Made by a program: the position numbers and the translations under genes. The notes beneath the pieces were generated by a model that was given only the letters and a program-made list of their open reading frames with translations, was not told where the DNA came from and searched no databases. A DNA stretch of 64,000 bases. It comes from Diphasiastrum complanatum (lineage: Eukaryota; Streptophyta; Lycopodiopsida; Lycopodiales; Lycopodiaceae). Positions within the stretch are counted from its first letter, which is position 1. Each line of letters opens with the position of its first letter. The DNA lies in NCBI GenBank assembly GCA_029204225.1, contig CM055101.1, positions 58,205,579 through 58,269,578 of the forward strand, in the 5' to 3' direction. Below are positions 10,409 to 25,260 of this stretch, one piece after another.

Positions 10409-13400
10409 CTAGCATCCACCATCATGTATGCAATAACTTTAAGACCAAAAAAAGGTGTAACCCGCAGATATTTTGACACTATATAAATTTGAAGTGAGAA
10501 AATCACTATCCATGTAGATCCTAAAGTGATCAAAATGGATACATACAATCAGTGGGAGTGAAAAAAGAATTTCAGTGTCCAAGAGTAAAACTCATAAGAT
10601 GAGGATAAGAGGTTGTTGAATGTAACTGGTAAATAGAAAAGCACTACAAAACTTGAGATTGTTAAGAACAGTTAAGTAAGCAAGTGATGAGCGCAAAGCC
10701 ATATTGAAAGAAGTATACAAGTTAAATGTGAAAGATTGAGTGCTGTTACACACTGCTTAGAAACGAATGTAAAAGTCATTCCCGCTCACGTGTCCGACAT
10801 CTACCCCTATGTCGGAACCTGTCTCTGCTCTTATGTCTTATGATTACACTCCCTCTAAATCTGTGGAGGGATTTCTTGTCTATGAATTAAGCTTCTTTCT
10901 TATAACAAGAATAAGCAACGTATAAGCTCTTTGGAAGCGGAAAATGGCAAGGTCAAGCGAAATTGAGGGACTTACAAGATGAAAATTTGCAACTTAAGGG
11001 GCAGCTGGATGAGGACAAAGGAGAACAGGACCTGCTTGAAGAAACAGCGGAAAAAGATACTTCTTTGGAAAAGGGGAGAAGAACATGGGCCTCACTGTTG
11101 AAGAAGGTAAATCTGAACCGAATGTTAAGAATGTTCTTGTTGAGTCCACCATAGAATCTGTTCTTTCGGAACAGGAAAGAAGAGCAAAACAAATCTCTTA
11201 ACATTCATGTAAGATGGATCCCAAACCCATTGATGAAGCTAAAGACCTGCTCACCAACAAACTCTCTCACACAGTAGATGGTTCGGACACTGCATGGAGA
11301 GGCAAATTTGATGATAACCTACTGTTTTTTAAGTTTCGTTCGATAGAACAACGTATTGCAGCCTTAAAGCTTAGGGGCAATCTCAAAGGCACCTTTATTT
11401 TTATGGATGATGACCAAATCCTTCTTGAAGCAAAAGAAAGAGGCCAAAAGGTAGTTTTCATCGACGGGAAACCGAGATTTTATGACAAACCTGCATACTA
11501 GGGTCTCGGGGCTCCCGGGCTTAGGAGCAGCCCGAGATCCCCGAATAAGCTCAAATTAGGCTTTTCGAATTGTAATGGTTTTCATTCATCATCAACAACA
11601 TGTGATTTACAAGATTTTCTTGGTCGATGTGACATTCTTTTATTGGCAGAAACTCACGAGTCTTAAGTATTGTCCTCTTCCGTGTGTTAAGGATCATTCT
11701 TGGTACTCAGCATTCAGACCATTTATGAGGGGGAAAACTTCACGTGGATCAGGAGGAGTGGCCTACTTATATAGGGATGCTTGTTCTTCAGTTTTCAGGT
11801 TGGTTAAGCAGGATTCATTTGCTTGCTTCATTTGGTTTCAGTTTTTTGGACAGGCATTGGGGCTTTCTCAGGATGTATTCTTGGCAGTTTGCTATATTGC
11901 TCCTCAGACTTCTGTTTTTGTAGATTTTGGTGGTGACCCATTCCAGGTTCTTTCAGATGACATAGCCAGTTTCTCTCTACAGGGGTATATCTTATTAGCG
12001 GGAGATTTTAATGCCCGCACGTCCACGAAACAGTCTGAGTTTCACGCTGATGAGGGATCACTTCCAGCTTTATCCCTTGGATACAGGATTAAGCAAGACT
12101 TCACAGGATGCAGAGACACCAGTGACTTCTTTCGGTGAGAAGCTACTTAAGCTGATTGAGGCACATTCGTTGACCATCTTGAATGGTCTTTCGCAGTGGC
12201 CATCCTCTTCTTCATTTACATGTCACCCACATGGGGGGGCAAACAATGTGGTTGACTACTTTATTGGATCACCAACTTTGCTCCCTCACCTATCTGACTT
12301 TAGTATCTGTTGCATCTCCCTAAGATCTCCGATTGCCTTGAGGGTTACTGCACACCCCATACCAGTGACGACGCAACCGTATCCGCCCATCCATAGGGTC
12401 ACAACCGACCCACCCCCATGCACTAGAGCTATCGACATAATTATGCCTAGTCAAGCCGGTAGACTAAGTGAATGGAAAGAGGGAAACCCCACCACTATAT
12501 AGGCATAGCTTAGTGGGTCCCATCAAGCACGGTCCTGTCGGTGACACATGACCACCTAGGATGGTGACGCGTGGCACCTAAACATGTCGATAACACTAGA
12601 CCTGCGTCATGCGCCTTGCGAGGCCGTCACTGAAGGGCATACCGTAATGGTACATAACATCCCCCCCCCCATAAAAACTTCCTTCTATGGGAAAAAACCA
12701 AGGAATCTAAGTCTCAAATCGTCTCCCCTTTCCCAAGTGTCCTTGACTTACCTTTCCAACGAATCAGATGTTCAAAAATCAAACGATTTCTCAGCTGATG
12801 ACATCGGGTATCCATGATCCTTTCCAATGTTTGAGGGTACCTTCCGAACCGTGTTTGAATCAAGTTTGAATCGGGAAAGAATCGACTTCTCCAGGTTCGA
12901 ACCGGTGAATCGGTTTTAGGGTTTTTTTTTAAAACATTAATGTCACAGCATACATATTACATATTACATATGTCATATTCCAATGTACCATGTGCATGGT
13001 TAGTTAGTGGTAAATTAGCAAATGTTCAATGATTCGAATTTCACGAAAATGACAAAACACACACACACATTGTCAAACACACACACACACATTTGTCAAA
13101 CACACACACACACACATTTGTCAAACACACACAAAAACACACACACACACACATTTGTCAACAGTCACACACACACACATGTCAACAGTCACACACACAC
13201 AGCTCCACCCTTGTCTCTCTCTCTCTCTCGGATCTCTCTCTCTCTCGGGCGCGAAACTGTTTGGATCTCTCTCTCTCTTGAGCGCGGATCCTGTCTCGGA
13301 TCTCTCTCTCTCTCTCTCTCTCTCGGGTGCGGAAATCTCGGAACCTTCGGGATTGAAACTCTATTGCGAGGAGTAGGACGTCCGACGAGCAGGTAACGAG

Positions 13401-16400
13401 TTTTTTTTTTTTTTTGTGGAAAACGGTTCGAACAGCAAAAAAACGGTTCGAACTGGACCTTTTCAAAAAGGACTTTCAAATCGCGGTTCTTTCAACGAAT
13501 CGCGATTCGACACAACATTGATCCTTTCTGGTTCATTTGGTACAAAAGCAATCAAATCCTCCAATAACACTAGATCATCTATGGGAATCAGGTCATCTTT
13601 CCCACCAAGTCATTCCTTTAAACGACTAACATGGAATACAAGATGGACCTTAGTTCCAACAGGGAGTTCTAGTTTATACGCAGCCCTACCAATCTTGTAA
13701 GAACTTTGAAAGGACCGCTAAAATGTGGAGATAACTTCGGACATTTCCCCGTTCGAAGTGTCTTAGAGTCTTTTGAGATTCTAAGATACACCCAATCACC
13801 GATCTCAAATTCTCGAGGAGCGAGGCTTTGATTAGCATAGAATTGGGCTCATCCTGAGCCGATCTAATGCTTTCCCTAGCCACTTGCAACATTTCCTGCA
13901 TATCATGCAAGAAATCCGCTGCAGCTTGCACCTTGAGGCCTTTGAGTCCAACGGAGATAGGGGAACGAGGCTGAAAGCCGTATAGGAGCATAAAAGGACT
14001 GAAACCAGTGGCAGAATGCTTCATACTATTGTATACGAACTCAACCATTGGGAGGTACTTTTCCCAATCTGATTGTCGCCTAGAAACGTATGCGCGAAGC
14101 ATATCTTCCATCAACTGGTTGACACGTTCGGTCTAACCATCGGTTTCTGGGTGATCCGTAGACGATAGACTTAAAGTAGTTTCCAGTCTCTCAAAGACTA
14201 CCTTGCAGAACTTGCCAGTGAACTTGGAATCACGATCACTAACAATATTGTTCGGCAAACCATACAACCTGAACAACTTTTCAACGAAGAGTTGAGCAAG
14301 TTTTGAAGCTTTGGCAGTAGTTTTTGTTGGAATAAATTGCGCCATTTTGGTTAGCCTGTCAACTACTACCCAAATGGCATCGTGATCCTTCCCAGATTTA
14401 GGAAGTTCGACCACAAAATCCATGGAAATACTTTCCCACTTCTTGCTGGGAATTTCCAACGGATGTAACAGACCAGCTGCTTTGAGTCTTTCCGCTTTAT
14501 TTACTTGGCACTGTTCACACTTTTGAACATATGCCTCGACATGATCTTTCATTTTTGGCCAATAAAATTCTCTTTTAACAAGGTCAAGTGTCCTCAGTAT
14601 ACCAAGGTGTCCCACACTAGGGCTATCGGTGGCACTCATGCAGGATTTGGGCCCTAATGTCCGCGATATCTGGTACACAAACTTTTCCTCTACGGAAAAG
14701 TAAACCATTCCGAATGGAATAATCATCAAGTATCTTCTCTTCGAAAGATTTCTTAGAATCCTGCTTTCCAAGATTATTTCTCATAATAGAGCTTCCTGCC
14801 AAGACTTCTTGCCAAGTACGACCAAAAAACTCATCGGTTCGACAAAGATCTCGCAAAGAAAGATACAACTCGGATTGGAACTCAACAAAGCATAACTGAT
14901 TAACCTCTCCAATCCGGCTCAAAGCATCAGCGACACAATTCGACGTACCCTGACGGTACTTAATGGCGAATTTTCGAACTCTTGTATGAGTTCCTACCAA
15001 CGGGCCTTACGACCCCTAAGGTCTGAGGCATCACAGATATACTTAAGAGACTCGTGATCCGTCATAACCATGATTTCAGATCCGTACAAATAATGTCTCC
15101 AGATCTTTAGCGCATGGATGACAGCAAAAAGTTCCTTCTCATAAGTAGAATACCTACTTTGAGTTGGGTCCAACTTCTTGCTTTTGAAAGCCACAAGTCT
15201 ACCATCCTGGTAAAGGACTGCACCCACCGCATAGTCAGTAGCATCCGTTTCCACTAGGAAAGGTCTGCTAGGGTCCACTATGTGTAAGATAGGGGCTATA
15301 GACACTAACATCTTCAAAGCTTCAAAGCTTTGATTAAGTCCATCGGTCCAAATAACAAGTGGACTGATTTTCGAACGCCTTCCGACCTTCTTCTTATTAC
15401 CCTTTTAGTTTTTCGTTTGGCTTTCTTCACTCCCTTAAGAAGATTCGTTAGAGGCAATGCAATTAAGGCATAGTCTTTAATGAATTTATGGAAAAACCCT
15501 GTGAAGCCCAAAAAAGATTTAACTTCCCTAATGGTTTTCAAGATAGGCCAATCACGAACTTTCTGGACCTTACGTAATCGATCTCAAGGCCTCGATCGGA
15601 AACGATATGTCCCAAGTACTTGAGTCTTGTTTGAAAGAACTCACACTTAGACTCCTTAGCATAAAGCTTTGTCTGCCCAATGCCTTAGATTATCTAAGAC
15701 TGTATGCAAATGCGCCTCATGCTCCTCAAGAGTCTTACTATAAAGCAGAATGTCGTCCAAAAATACCACGAGAAACTTCCCTAGATATGGACGAAGAATA
15801 TCGTTCATCGTCTGTTGGAAGGTTGTCGGGGCATTAGTTAGACCAAAGGGTAAAACTAAAAATTCCTAATGGCCATACCTAGAACGAAAATCAATTTGGA
15901 AACATCCCCCTCGTGAATTCTAATTTGATGATACCCCGACCTAAGGTCCAATTTGGTGAAATACTTAGCACCATTCAATCGGTCCATTAAGTCGTCCATC
16001 CGAGGTGAGGGATAATGGTTCTTAATAGTCATTTTAATAAAAAATTTGTAATCGACACAAAGACGAAGGCCGCCGTCTTTCTTGCCGGTTAACAAAACAG
16101 GAGCTCCCCAAGGGGACTTATTGGGCCTAATGTGGCCCTTAAGTAATAACTCCTTAAGTTGACTAGCAACCTCATCTTCTTCCTTTGGGCTCATCATGTA
16201 GGGAAAAAGCGATACAGGAGAGCTGTCGAGAAGGAGATCTATGTGATGTTCTCCCCGAGAGGGGGGAAGACCCTTAGGCAACTGCTCATGGAATATATCA
16301 CTATATTCCTCCCTAAGTCTTTTAAAGATTTTGCCCTCAGGCGTAGATTCTAGATTAACATCAGAAAAAGACATTGTTTTAGGGAAAGACGATACATCAA

Positions 16401-19400
16401 CATTGAAAGTATGAGTAACAAAAGCATCCATGTACGATTCATCTTTCAGATAACATAAATACAAATGATACTCATAATCTAAAATGCATTGATTAGCCTC
16501 ATGAGCACTTACAAAAGGTGGATCAGGCTCATCGCCTTTAAGACAAACCATAGAGCCATTATGCAAGAAAGATATACTATGTGAAACATAATCTTTCTTT
16601 AACAACTCATTCCTAGCATGAAACCATTCCTTACCTAGGATTGAATCTACCTTATCAAGATTCATAACATGAAAAGACAAATTATCTACATAGTTCTGAA
16701 TCTTTAACGGCATGTGGGGGACAAAGTGGTCCCAGACCTGCTGCTCCCCACCAGCTGCCATCCTAACCACGTACTTGTGGTCACTTGGTGCGGTTGCCAA
16801 CTGCGGCTTCTGCATCAACTTAGCATTAATAAAATTATGCGTAGAACCATCGTCAAAAAGAACACTCACAGGTTGGCTATTTACGAACCCACTCATACGA
16901 ATGAGGTCGTGAGGTCCAAAAACCGCAGTGTTAAAACAACAATTACTACAAACTGTTTCATCTTTAAAAGATACATCAATGCAAGAAATAGAAGAGTTAC
17001 CTGGTGCCTTAAAGGAGCAGCCACCCTTCTTCCGTCTCTTCGGGTAGTCCTTGGAAAGGTGCCCCTTCTCCATGCAGGAGAAACACAACCCGTCGATTTT
17101 GGCCTTATCAAAGTCAGCTCTCTCCAACCGAGGGCGCTTTTTTTTCTTTTTCGAAGGGGAAGCTTCGTCAACAATACGCACTTTTTCCTTTTTGAAGGAA
17201 GGGCCCGAAGAGGGTTTGTCTTTGAAATCCAGCTTCTGCTGCTCTTTGGGGGTCATTGTGTGCGTATCGTCGAAAATTCGAGCGAAACATACGGCATCCT
17301 CTAAGGATTGTGGTTGATTGCGGCGGACCTCCAACTGATATTCTTTGGGCAAGCCCAAAATGAAATGCAGCTTAAGCAGAACTCCGTCTATGCGGTTAAC
17401 AAACCGCGAAGCTGCCTCTTGGAAGTCTTGCAAGTAGATATCCAATGGTTTCGTCCCCATTTGCAAAGTTGCAAATCAACGATAATATTCAAAATCGTCA
17501 AGGACAGGCATAAAGGCGGCCTTAAAGGCTACCTGAAAGTCATCCCAAGTTAAGGGGACTGTAGCACGCTCCTTAAGATCTTGCCACCATAAATATGCTT
17601 TTCCTCGCAAAAACATAATGGCAGTAGCAATCCGGGAGCTGTCTGACAGATCGTGCATGGAGAAATGTGAAGTCCATCGATCAAGCCATGCCAAGACCAC
17701 GGCTTGGTGTCTATCCTTTTTCTCCCCAGTGAAAAACTCCGGGGTAAACATCGGGTTAAGAAGTGCCTGCCGAGATTGGGACATAGCCCACAGCAACTCG
17801 GTCTCCGCCCGTTCATGCGTAGAGCGCATGTCGATAATTTGTTCTTGCAACAAATTTATCGCACATGTCATTTGCTCCATATCAGTCCTCGGGGGACTTG
17901 GAGTCTGAGAAACATCCATAGGAGTATCCATGGCAAAAGCAGTATGCAGCAAAAAGTTAGAGGAAAAACGGAGAACAACGGTATCAAAACCGTTAAAAAC
18001 TGACAACTAGAGATGAAGGGCTCAAGAAAATAAGACAGCTTGAGCACTCAAAAACTCTACAAGCAACTTTGAGAATGGGGTAGAGGAAAATGAACGTACT
18101 TCCTTTACTCCCTCCCCCAAAGCTCTTGCAAAAAGGACAAGTGGGGCCCCAAAAAGGCCCCAAGTGTCCTTTCCCATACTTTGGAGATCTATAGATACAA
18201 AGAGTGAGAAGGAGAGAGGTACGAACATGAAAGGACATCTTTTCCAGAATTTGGCTTGGTTTCAACTTTTAAGTTAAAAAAGTTCATAAGCTCCTCTAAG
18301 ATTTTCATCTTAGAGCTTATAGTTCAACATAGGAATTAACTTTCAACTTACAAGAATTGTTTAACAAGCTTTAGCTTACTACCTTCTCCTAGGAGGGCGC
18401 GCCTCATGGCTCATTCCAAGACCAGAGGTACAAACAGGTTGGGAGAGGGAAGAGTCATATCAACTCACCTCCCCCCCTCCATATAGAAAAAGGCATCACG
18501 GCCGCAGGCTTGCAGCGCGCTACTTGCTGCTCTGCGGCGGTGTACAGTATGAGGATAGGGGAGGTATTAACTCCCCCCCCTCCCCCCCTTTCTTCTGCCA
18601 GACTAGCACTCAAATCGCGGGACCAGCCAGCGGCTGCAGACCGTACCCTTCCAAAGAGAAGGAATGGAATTTAATGTCTCCCCTCCACAACCTCAAGCCC
18701 GCAGGTACAGCCGTACCAGAACCAGAATTGGTTCTGACAATCTGTATCCGCGGCAGACCACCTCCTTTCCTTTAACTTTTTAGTTCTTCTTTAGAAAGGA
18801 AAATCTTAGAGTACAGTTATTGACGGTTTCTCCAAAGCTTCATAAAAGAAAATTTCTTATAAGATTTGGGCTATAGTTTTCTTTAAATCCACTATGTTTA
18901 TAAGAAAACTCATAAACCAAGTTATAAACCTTCATAAGCAAAGGTTCATACAAAGGGAAAAACTAAAGCCCCAAAATTAATTCCTTCGAAGCCACAAATT
19001 TAACCCTTTCAAAAAATCATTTGAAACAAAGGTTAAAAATATCAAACCGCCACATTCCTTTTAAAAGAATAACAAACTACAAAGGTAATAAAAGGGGAAC
19101 GAGTGCACCTAACAAAGATAATCGGCTGCTCTCATACCAAATGTTACATCTCCCTAAGATCTCCGACTGCCTTGAAGGTTACTGCACACCCCATACCAGT
19201 GACAACGCACCGTATCCGCCCATCCATAGGGTCACAACCGACCCACCCCCATGCACTGGAGCTATCGACATAATTATGCCTAGTCGAGCCTCCTGTGATA
19301 ACTGGCGTCCCATACCACCAGCCATCACCCTCGGCTCTCCCTAGCATACATCTCCTGGCCTGGAGATACATCCTGGCTCATGCACGTGCTCTCCATCCAC

Positions 19401-22400
19401 CAACTCCCGGGTAGACTGAGTGAATGGAAAGAGGGAAACCCCACCACTATATAGGCATAGCTTAGTGGGTCCCATCAAGCACGGTCCTGCCGGCGACACG
19501 TGACCACCTAGGATTAAACATGTCGATAACGCCAGACCTGCTTCATGCCCCTTGCAAGGCTGTCACTGAAGGGCGTACCGTTATGGTACATAACAGTATC
19601 CTACCTCCTACCTTATCAGACCATTCCATGTTGTCCATTTTCATTGTTCATGTCGCCCCTCCGCCCAATGTACTGCGACCACGCGTCACTCGTCCCCACA
19701 TTAAGTTTTCGATTCATGGCACTTCTGCTTACTCTTCTTCTTTGATGTCTCTCCTTCGTGACTACCCCTTTTCATCCTCTGTTGAGCACCAGGCTATTTT
19801 CCTTTCACAGTCTTTACTATATGCTGCTTCTTCTTCATATCCTGTAAAGTTTAATTCCACTCATAGACGTGTGCATAATAAATGGTATAATACTGAGTGT
19901 TCTCTTATGCATAAGCAAGTGGTGCATGCCAGGTTTCATTCTCCTACGTCACTTGTTCAAGAAGAAAGAATTTATCGCACACTTGTGAGAAAGAAAAACA
20001 AGACATACTTGCAAAAAAGAGGTCAAAAGCTAATAGATTCTCTTGTTTCATCTTCTTCATCTTATTTTTGGAAGACCACCTCCAAGAAGTCTTTCACGAC
20101 TGCTCCTGTTGCTATCGAGTCTTGGGGGGAGTATGCTATACGTCTATATACTGTTGATTCTTCCCCTATTACTCTCTCATCGAGACCTACTGAATTTACA
20201 TTGTTTACCCCTTCTTTGATTGAAGATGCTATTAAACGAGCCCAAAGTCACAAAGCTGAAGATACTAACTCACTTAGTGTTGATTTCCTTAAACATGTGG
20301 CTCGTATAGTTTCTCAATACATCTCTCATACCTTTAATCAGGCTATCATGTTTGGTTTCCCTACTGCCTGGTGCACTAACCTTCTACATCCTATACTTAA
20401 AGCTGGTGATCTAATGAACGTGGAAAATTACCGCACGATTATGATTAGCCACATCATGGCTAAACTTTTTTGGCTCGGTCCTACAGTCTATTGTTAGCTA
20501 AAAAGCGGAAGCGGATGGACTATATGCTCTTGGCCAAGCAGGCTTCAGGACTGGATATTCTACTATGGATGAGATTCTTATCTTGTGATGTATCAATGAT
20601 TTTGAAATTTGAATGTGAATATTGCTTTTTAGATGTAAATTACATAACTTAGTATTCTATTTGGTCTGAAATTTGAGCTTTAAAGTGCAATTAGAAGTTT
20701 AGAATTTTATTCAAATCTTCCTAGGTTTAAAAAATGAAAATTTGATGACCTGGCATAATGACGTGGCATATTTATCCGTATGTGTATTCGAGATTTCCAT
20801 ATTTTGAGATGTAGTATTGAAAATCTTTTCATATTCTGGTAACTATGTTGTCACCAAGTATGGGGAGTATTTGTTGCAACCAAGCGAAGCCCATGAGTTA
20901 GCCATTTACACTAGCTTAGCTTGTTGGCCTCAGTCTAGCAGATACAAGTGCCACTCTCATAGTGGCGATAACAGCATCGTCAACTTCCTCATGGGGTCAC
21001 CATCCTTCATTCCACTAATATTTGACTTCCATATCTTCCCCACTACCCTTTCTAATCGCTCCTTTCTGTCCCCACTACCCCTTCTAATCACTCCTTTCTC
21101 TCTTTCCAATTGGTACTATCATACCCCTAAAATTGCCACCCTTCTTTCCATTGATCGTGCATCCCTATACACCTTCGACCATTCTTATATGACACCATAT
21201 CAAAAATCCCTCACCTGACTACTTCCCCACTTTCCACATGATAGCTCGTTGGAGACACAGGCCAACTTCTTCACCACATCACTCCACATTGTTGCCTCAT
21301 TGTTTTTCCCCGCTAAGCCCCGCAGACATACGCCCACACCATCTTGTTCCATACAACATCCTTAGTATGATGACTAGTGTCAATTTTTACACCATCGAGT
21401 AACCCATGCATGACGTACACATGAACCTCACCTTCTACATATTGCTCTCTGGTCCTACCATCGTGGACTCCATCACAAAAAGTGGGCCTTTGATGAGTGT
21501 GAAGGGAAATAGCTTGTCAACCTTCTTTTCGACTCTTCCTTGGGTACTTTTAGGCGAGAGTTCATCCCTCATACCCCACCCCCCTCTTGGATGATACTTA
21601 TGCTAATACGTTATATACGATAGCCACTGACCCGCTCATCTCCATCCCTCTCTACTAACTCATGCTACCGACCAACCGTTGCCCATTTTGGCCACTATCT
21701 TTAATCATGCAATTGTCTCTGGCTTCCTTCGTCCTAGTGCACTAACATCATCATCCCGCCCACAAAAATGGTGCCCCCATGAATCCAAGAAAATACCGTA
21801 CTATCATGATTGGACACATCATATCAAAGTTGTATGGCACTATCTTTTAGTCGCTTGTAAGTTCCGAGCCTAAGACCAAGAGATTACACAAATTGGGCCA
21901 AGCAAGTTTTAAGGCTCATTATTCCACTATATACCATTTTTTCACTCTGAGCTCTCATTGAGGAGGCTAGACACTAGAGGGAGCAGGTTCACTATTGTTT
22001 TGTTGACTTCAAAAAAAGCCTTTGATTCTGTCCCATGATCTCTACTCATGTAGCGGCTCCGAGATCTTGGTTTCTCCACTAACGCAGTTTTGATGGTGAT
22101 GGTGCTATATGAGAGAGTTCTAGGTTGTTTCGAGAGTGACATAGGTGTCTCAGAGCAGATATGGAGCACCATAAGGGTGAGGTAGGGTTGTTCCCTCTCA
22201 CCCATGCTTTATATTTTGTACATTGATGAGCTTGAGAGGGTCATTGTGTAGTGTGGAGGTGTAGGTTGCAGACTTGGCGACATACTGATTGTCATTCTTC
22301 TTTATGCAAACTATTTGGTTCTAGTCTCCCCAACTAGAGAGGGTCTACAAAGACAGTTGGACAGTCTTCATGCTTTATGTACTAGATAGGGTTGGGGCTA

Positions 22401-25260
22401 TTGCGAAAACCAACGTTATGGTCTTCAATACATCCAAAGCTTTCATACGGCGACAAGAACTCATCTTCGATAAACATCCACTAGAGGTTGTGTCATCTTA
22501 CACATATTTAGGTGTGCTTTTTATGGGCCCTATATTTGGTATGAGACAGGCAGCCACTAGACCTAGGAAGGGCCACGCTTCTCTAGTCCAATTGGAGAGT
22601 TTATGTTTTCGGAAGTTCATTCGAGATGCCCCAAGTAATAAGTATCTACTTTTTGATACCATTGTTGCCCCCACAACCTTGTATGCAGCAGAGGCATGTT
22701 GTGCAGGTCTCATCTCATCCGATTGGGCCACTATTTCACGTATGTAGATTACTATGTTGTCACGCATGATACACATTAAGCCCTTTGTCCCATATCAAGT
22801 ATGCTAGCAATGTTTGTAGTCTCCCCTCTACAACTTGGTGCCATTTTTCAGCTCATCATGTGTTAGTGCCTTTACTCCCAGTCCCGGTTATTTACAGTTT
22901 TCAGAGACACATGTACGTTTTGTAATTATTGTAATTACTAAAATGGCTAAGTCACCGGTCTGTGGTGACCATAAGTAAATTGTAAATAAACTGTAATTAG
23001 TTGGCATTGGATGTAATTAGTTGGCATTGGACCTCAAAGAGTCGTGCTTAGCTTTGGCATGGGGTATTGGGTCATTTATGAGGAGTGGCTGGACTGACCT
23101 CCTAAAAAGTAGGAGTTGACTAGTCAACGGGACACGTGTCATATGCTCACTGGGACACTTGGTCTAGTGAATGAGTGAAACATGTTAGGGTTGACCGGTC
23201 AAACATGACACGTGTCACATGCTCACTGGGACACTTGGTCCAGTGTATGAGTGACACATGTCAGCCTACTCACTTGCCTATGTGTCAGAGTACTGCCAAG
23301 TGGCAAGTGTCGACTGTGCATGGAATTGGCCATGTGTCGACGTTAGGAAAGGTCAGGGTTAAGGGGTGCTTGAGGATTGTACATAAGTGAGCCTAGAGAG
23401 AGGCATTCCTCATCAGAAGCTATGCAGCAAAGGTTGGGAGGAGACAAGGCAGCCAGCTCCACCATGTTACATGTGCTCTGATGTTTGTACATGCAGGAAA
23501 ATCGATAGGAATCGAGATTGCTGATTGCTGCACATGGGATAAGCTAGGTTTTAAGTCAAGTTTCAGATGTGGAGTCTGACATCATGTATATTCAGAGAGA
23601 CGGGATGTTATCGGATTCTGAACAAAGATACACACAGGCAACACTTACCTCCTTTTGACATCTTTGTTACCAAGGTTATTGAGTGTCATGGTTTTCCCAA
23701 GCCTCTCAACCTACTTGAGACATTTGGCATCTTTATCACAAATCTTCCCTCATCAATCATCAAATGGTCCATCTATCATGCATATCTTGATCACGTGTGG
23801 TACAGCCAAATGGAAGTTAAACTCAACTCAACTTTTGGTGTTGGATGTGGTAGGGTTCTCTTGCCGCACTATTTGGATTCAAGACTATCTCATGATCTCA
23901 AGTTCATGTTTGGCTATTTTTGAGTCTCATCACACCAGCTTACACACCAGCTTACGATAGAGACTGAGCGCTTCCAGGGTTGCACAAGAGAGGAGAGTAT
24001 TTGTCACCAATGTGCCTTGGGTGAGGTGGACTCAAAGGAACACTTTATCTTCAAATGTCCTGTCTACTAAGAAATTCGAAGGAGATATTACTTCTTATTC
24101 CGGGACACTAATCATGTTGTGCTCTCTCATATCGTATGTGGACTTACATTGTGTTGCACTCATGGTACGGAAGACGTTCTTACTACGGCAAGACACGTCA
24201 GACAGATCAGCGAAATCTATCTCATACAAAAAATTTAGATCACATCTCTCTTCTCTAGGAGAGAAGACCGCAGACAGATCTGGACTCAGATGATGGTGAT
24301 AACTGTGAAGCTCATTTCTTGTAAGGATACTTACAGCCTTTTATTCTACTAGTGCAGGCAGTCGAAAAAGTCTCCTGGAAAAAATATGGCAGTCGGTTAC
24401 CCACGAAAACACTCACTGACCAAATTAAGAATGTTTCTCTCACAAGGAGAGATTATTCCATCTGAATGAGATGCCTCTTCAAATCACGTGTTTTTTGACT
24501 AAAAGAAACGAAGAACGAATTGAAATCTTCTAAAGCATTCTACGACTGAAAGAAAATAAAGTTTCTGAGAATTTTATGTATGGGGGAATGGCTTTAGATT
24601 GACCCTTCTACCAGGCAACAGACTCATTGAGTTATGGATCATACTTTACATTATAGCTGTGAAATATTTTTATTGCCCACATTTTTTTACTTTTAGCAGG
24701 ATTTATTGTCCTATTCCAACTTCTTATCGGATATTTTATGGGCCATAATCTGCTTTTCAAACTTTCTATGGACTTCATAATAAATAATCTGTCCGCATAT
24801 CACTTTCACCAAAGTTTATAGTCTAATATACATTTGTTCTACTGTCTCATGTTGAACTTTTTGTTTTTTTAATAAAATCCGCCCTCAAATTCCTGAGGAA
24901 TGCCAACCTTTGCCCGATTCAATGCTCTCCAGGAATAAACAGTGAAATTCCCCGCCAATTCTCTACTTAATTTGTAAATGCACGTAGTAATGAAACGGTT
25001 GTTCTGTGCCCAATTGGAGTGACATTGAGAAATAAAGAGCACCTATTTCGACCCGCAATAACAAGTTCCAAATTTGGTAACAATTTGGACAGAGCACGCG
25101 CTGTGGATCCTCCCACCCGTCCGGTACCTCCAACCACCACCACTCGCTTGTTGCTTCCCAGCTCGCCCCCGCCATTCTCAGCAGCGCAGCGCACCCTTCC
25201 CATCCATCTTTTGCAAATGCTGCATGTTGGATTTTGCAGCTGTACGCTGCATATTCCAAG

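Larger units (their letters stand above)
12308..19595 (-). mobile_element. Ty3/gypsy retrotransposon B, near full length
   Basis: LTRs at 12308-12659 and 19142-19595 begin TG and end CA. The target duplication GTATC is at 12303-12307 and 19596-19600. Read on the minus strand: 5' LTR, primer-binding site TGGTATGAGAGC abutting the LTR, gag (18006 down), protease, RT, RNase H, integrase, then a C-rich (plus-strand) polypurine tract next to the 3' LTR at 12660. Domain order PR-RT-RH-INT identifies Ty3/gypsy. The 3' LTR lacks about 110 bp present in the 5' LTR, and the coding region has several frameshifts and stops. It interrupts LINE B. Confidence 0.93.
10930..20600 (+). mobile_element. LINE copy B, split by gypsy B
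   Basis: The left part (10.93-12.30 kb) has ORF1, then the endonuclease domain of ORF2. The right part (19.60-20.60 kb) resumes the end of the endonuclease and the beginning of the reverse transcriptase. The two halves join across gypsy B with the duplicated GTATC. The element fades after about 20.59 kb into AT-rich DNA, so its RT is incomplete. Frameshifts near 11.6, 12.1 and 20.5 kb make it inactive. It lies in intron 1 of gene 1, antisense to it. Confidence 0.85.

Noticed and set aside
16714-17304. 196-codon plus-strand ORF
   Set aside because: Antisense shadow of gypsy B gag-protease; no independent coding signal.
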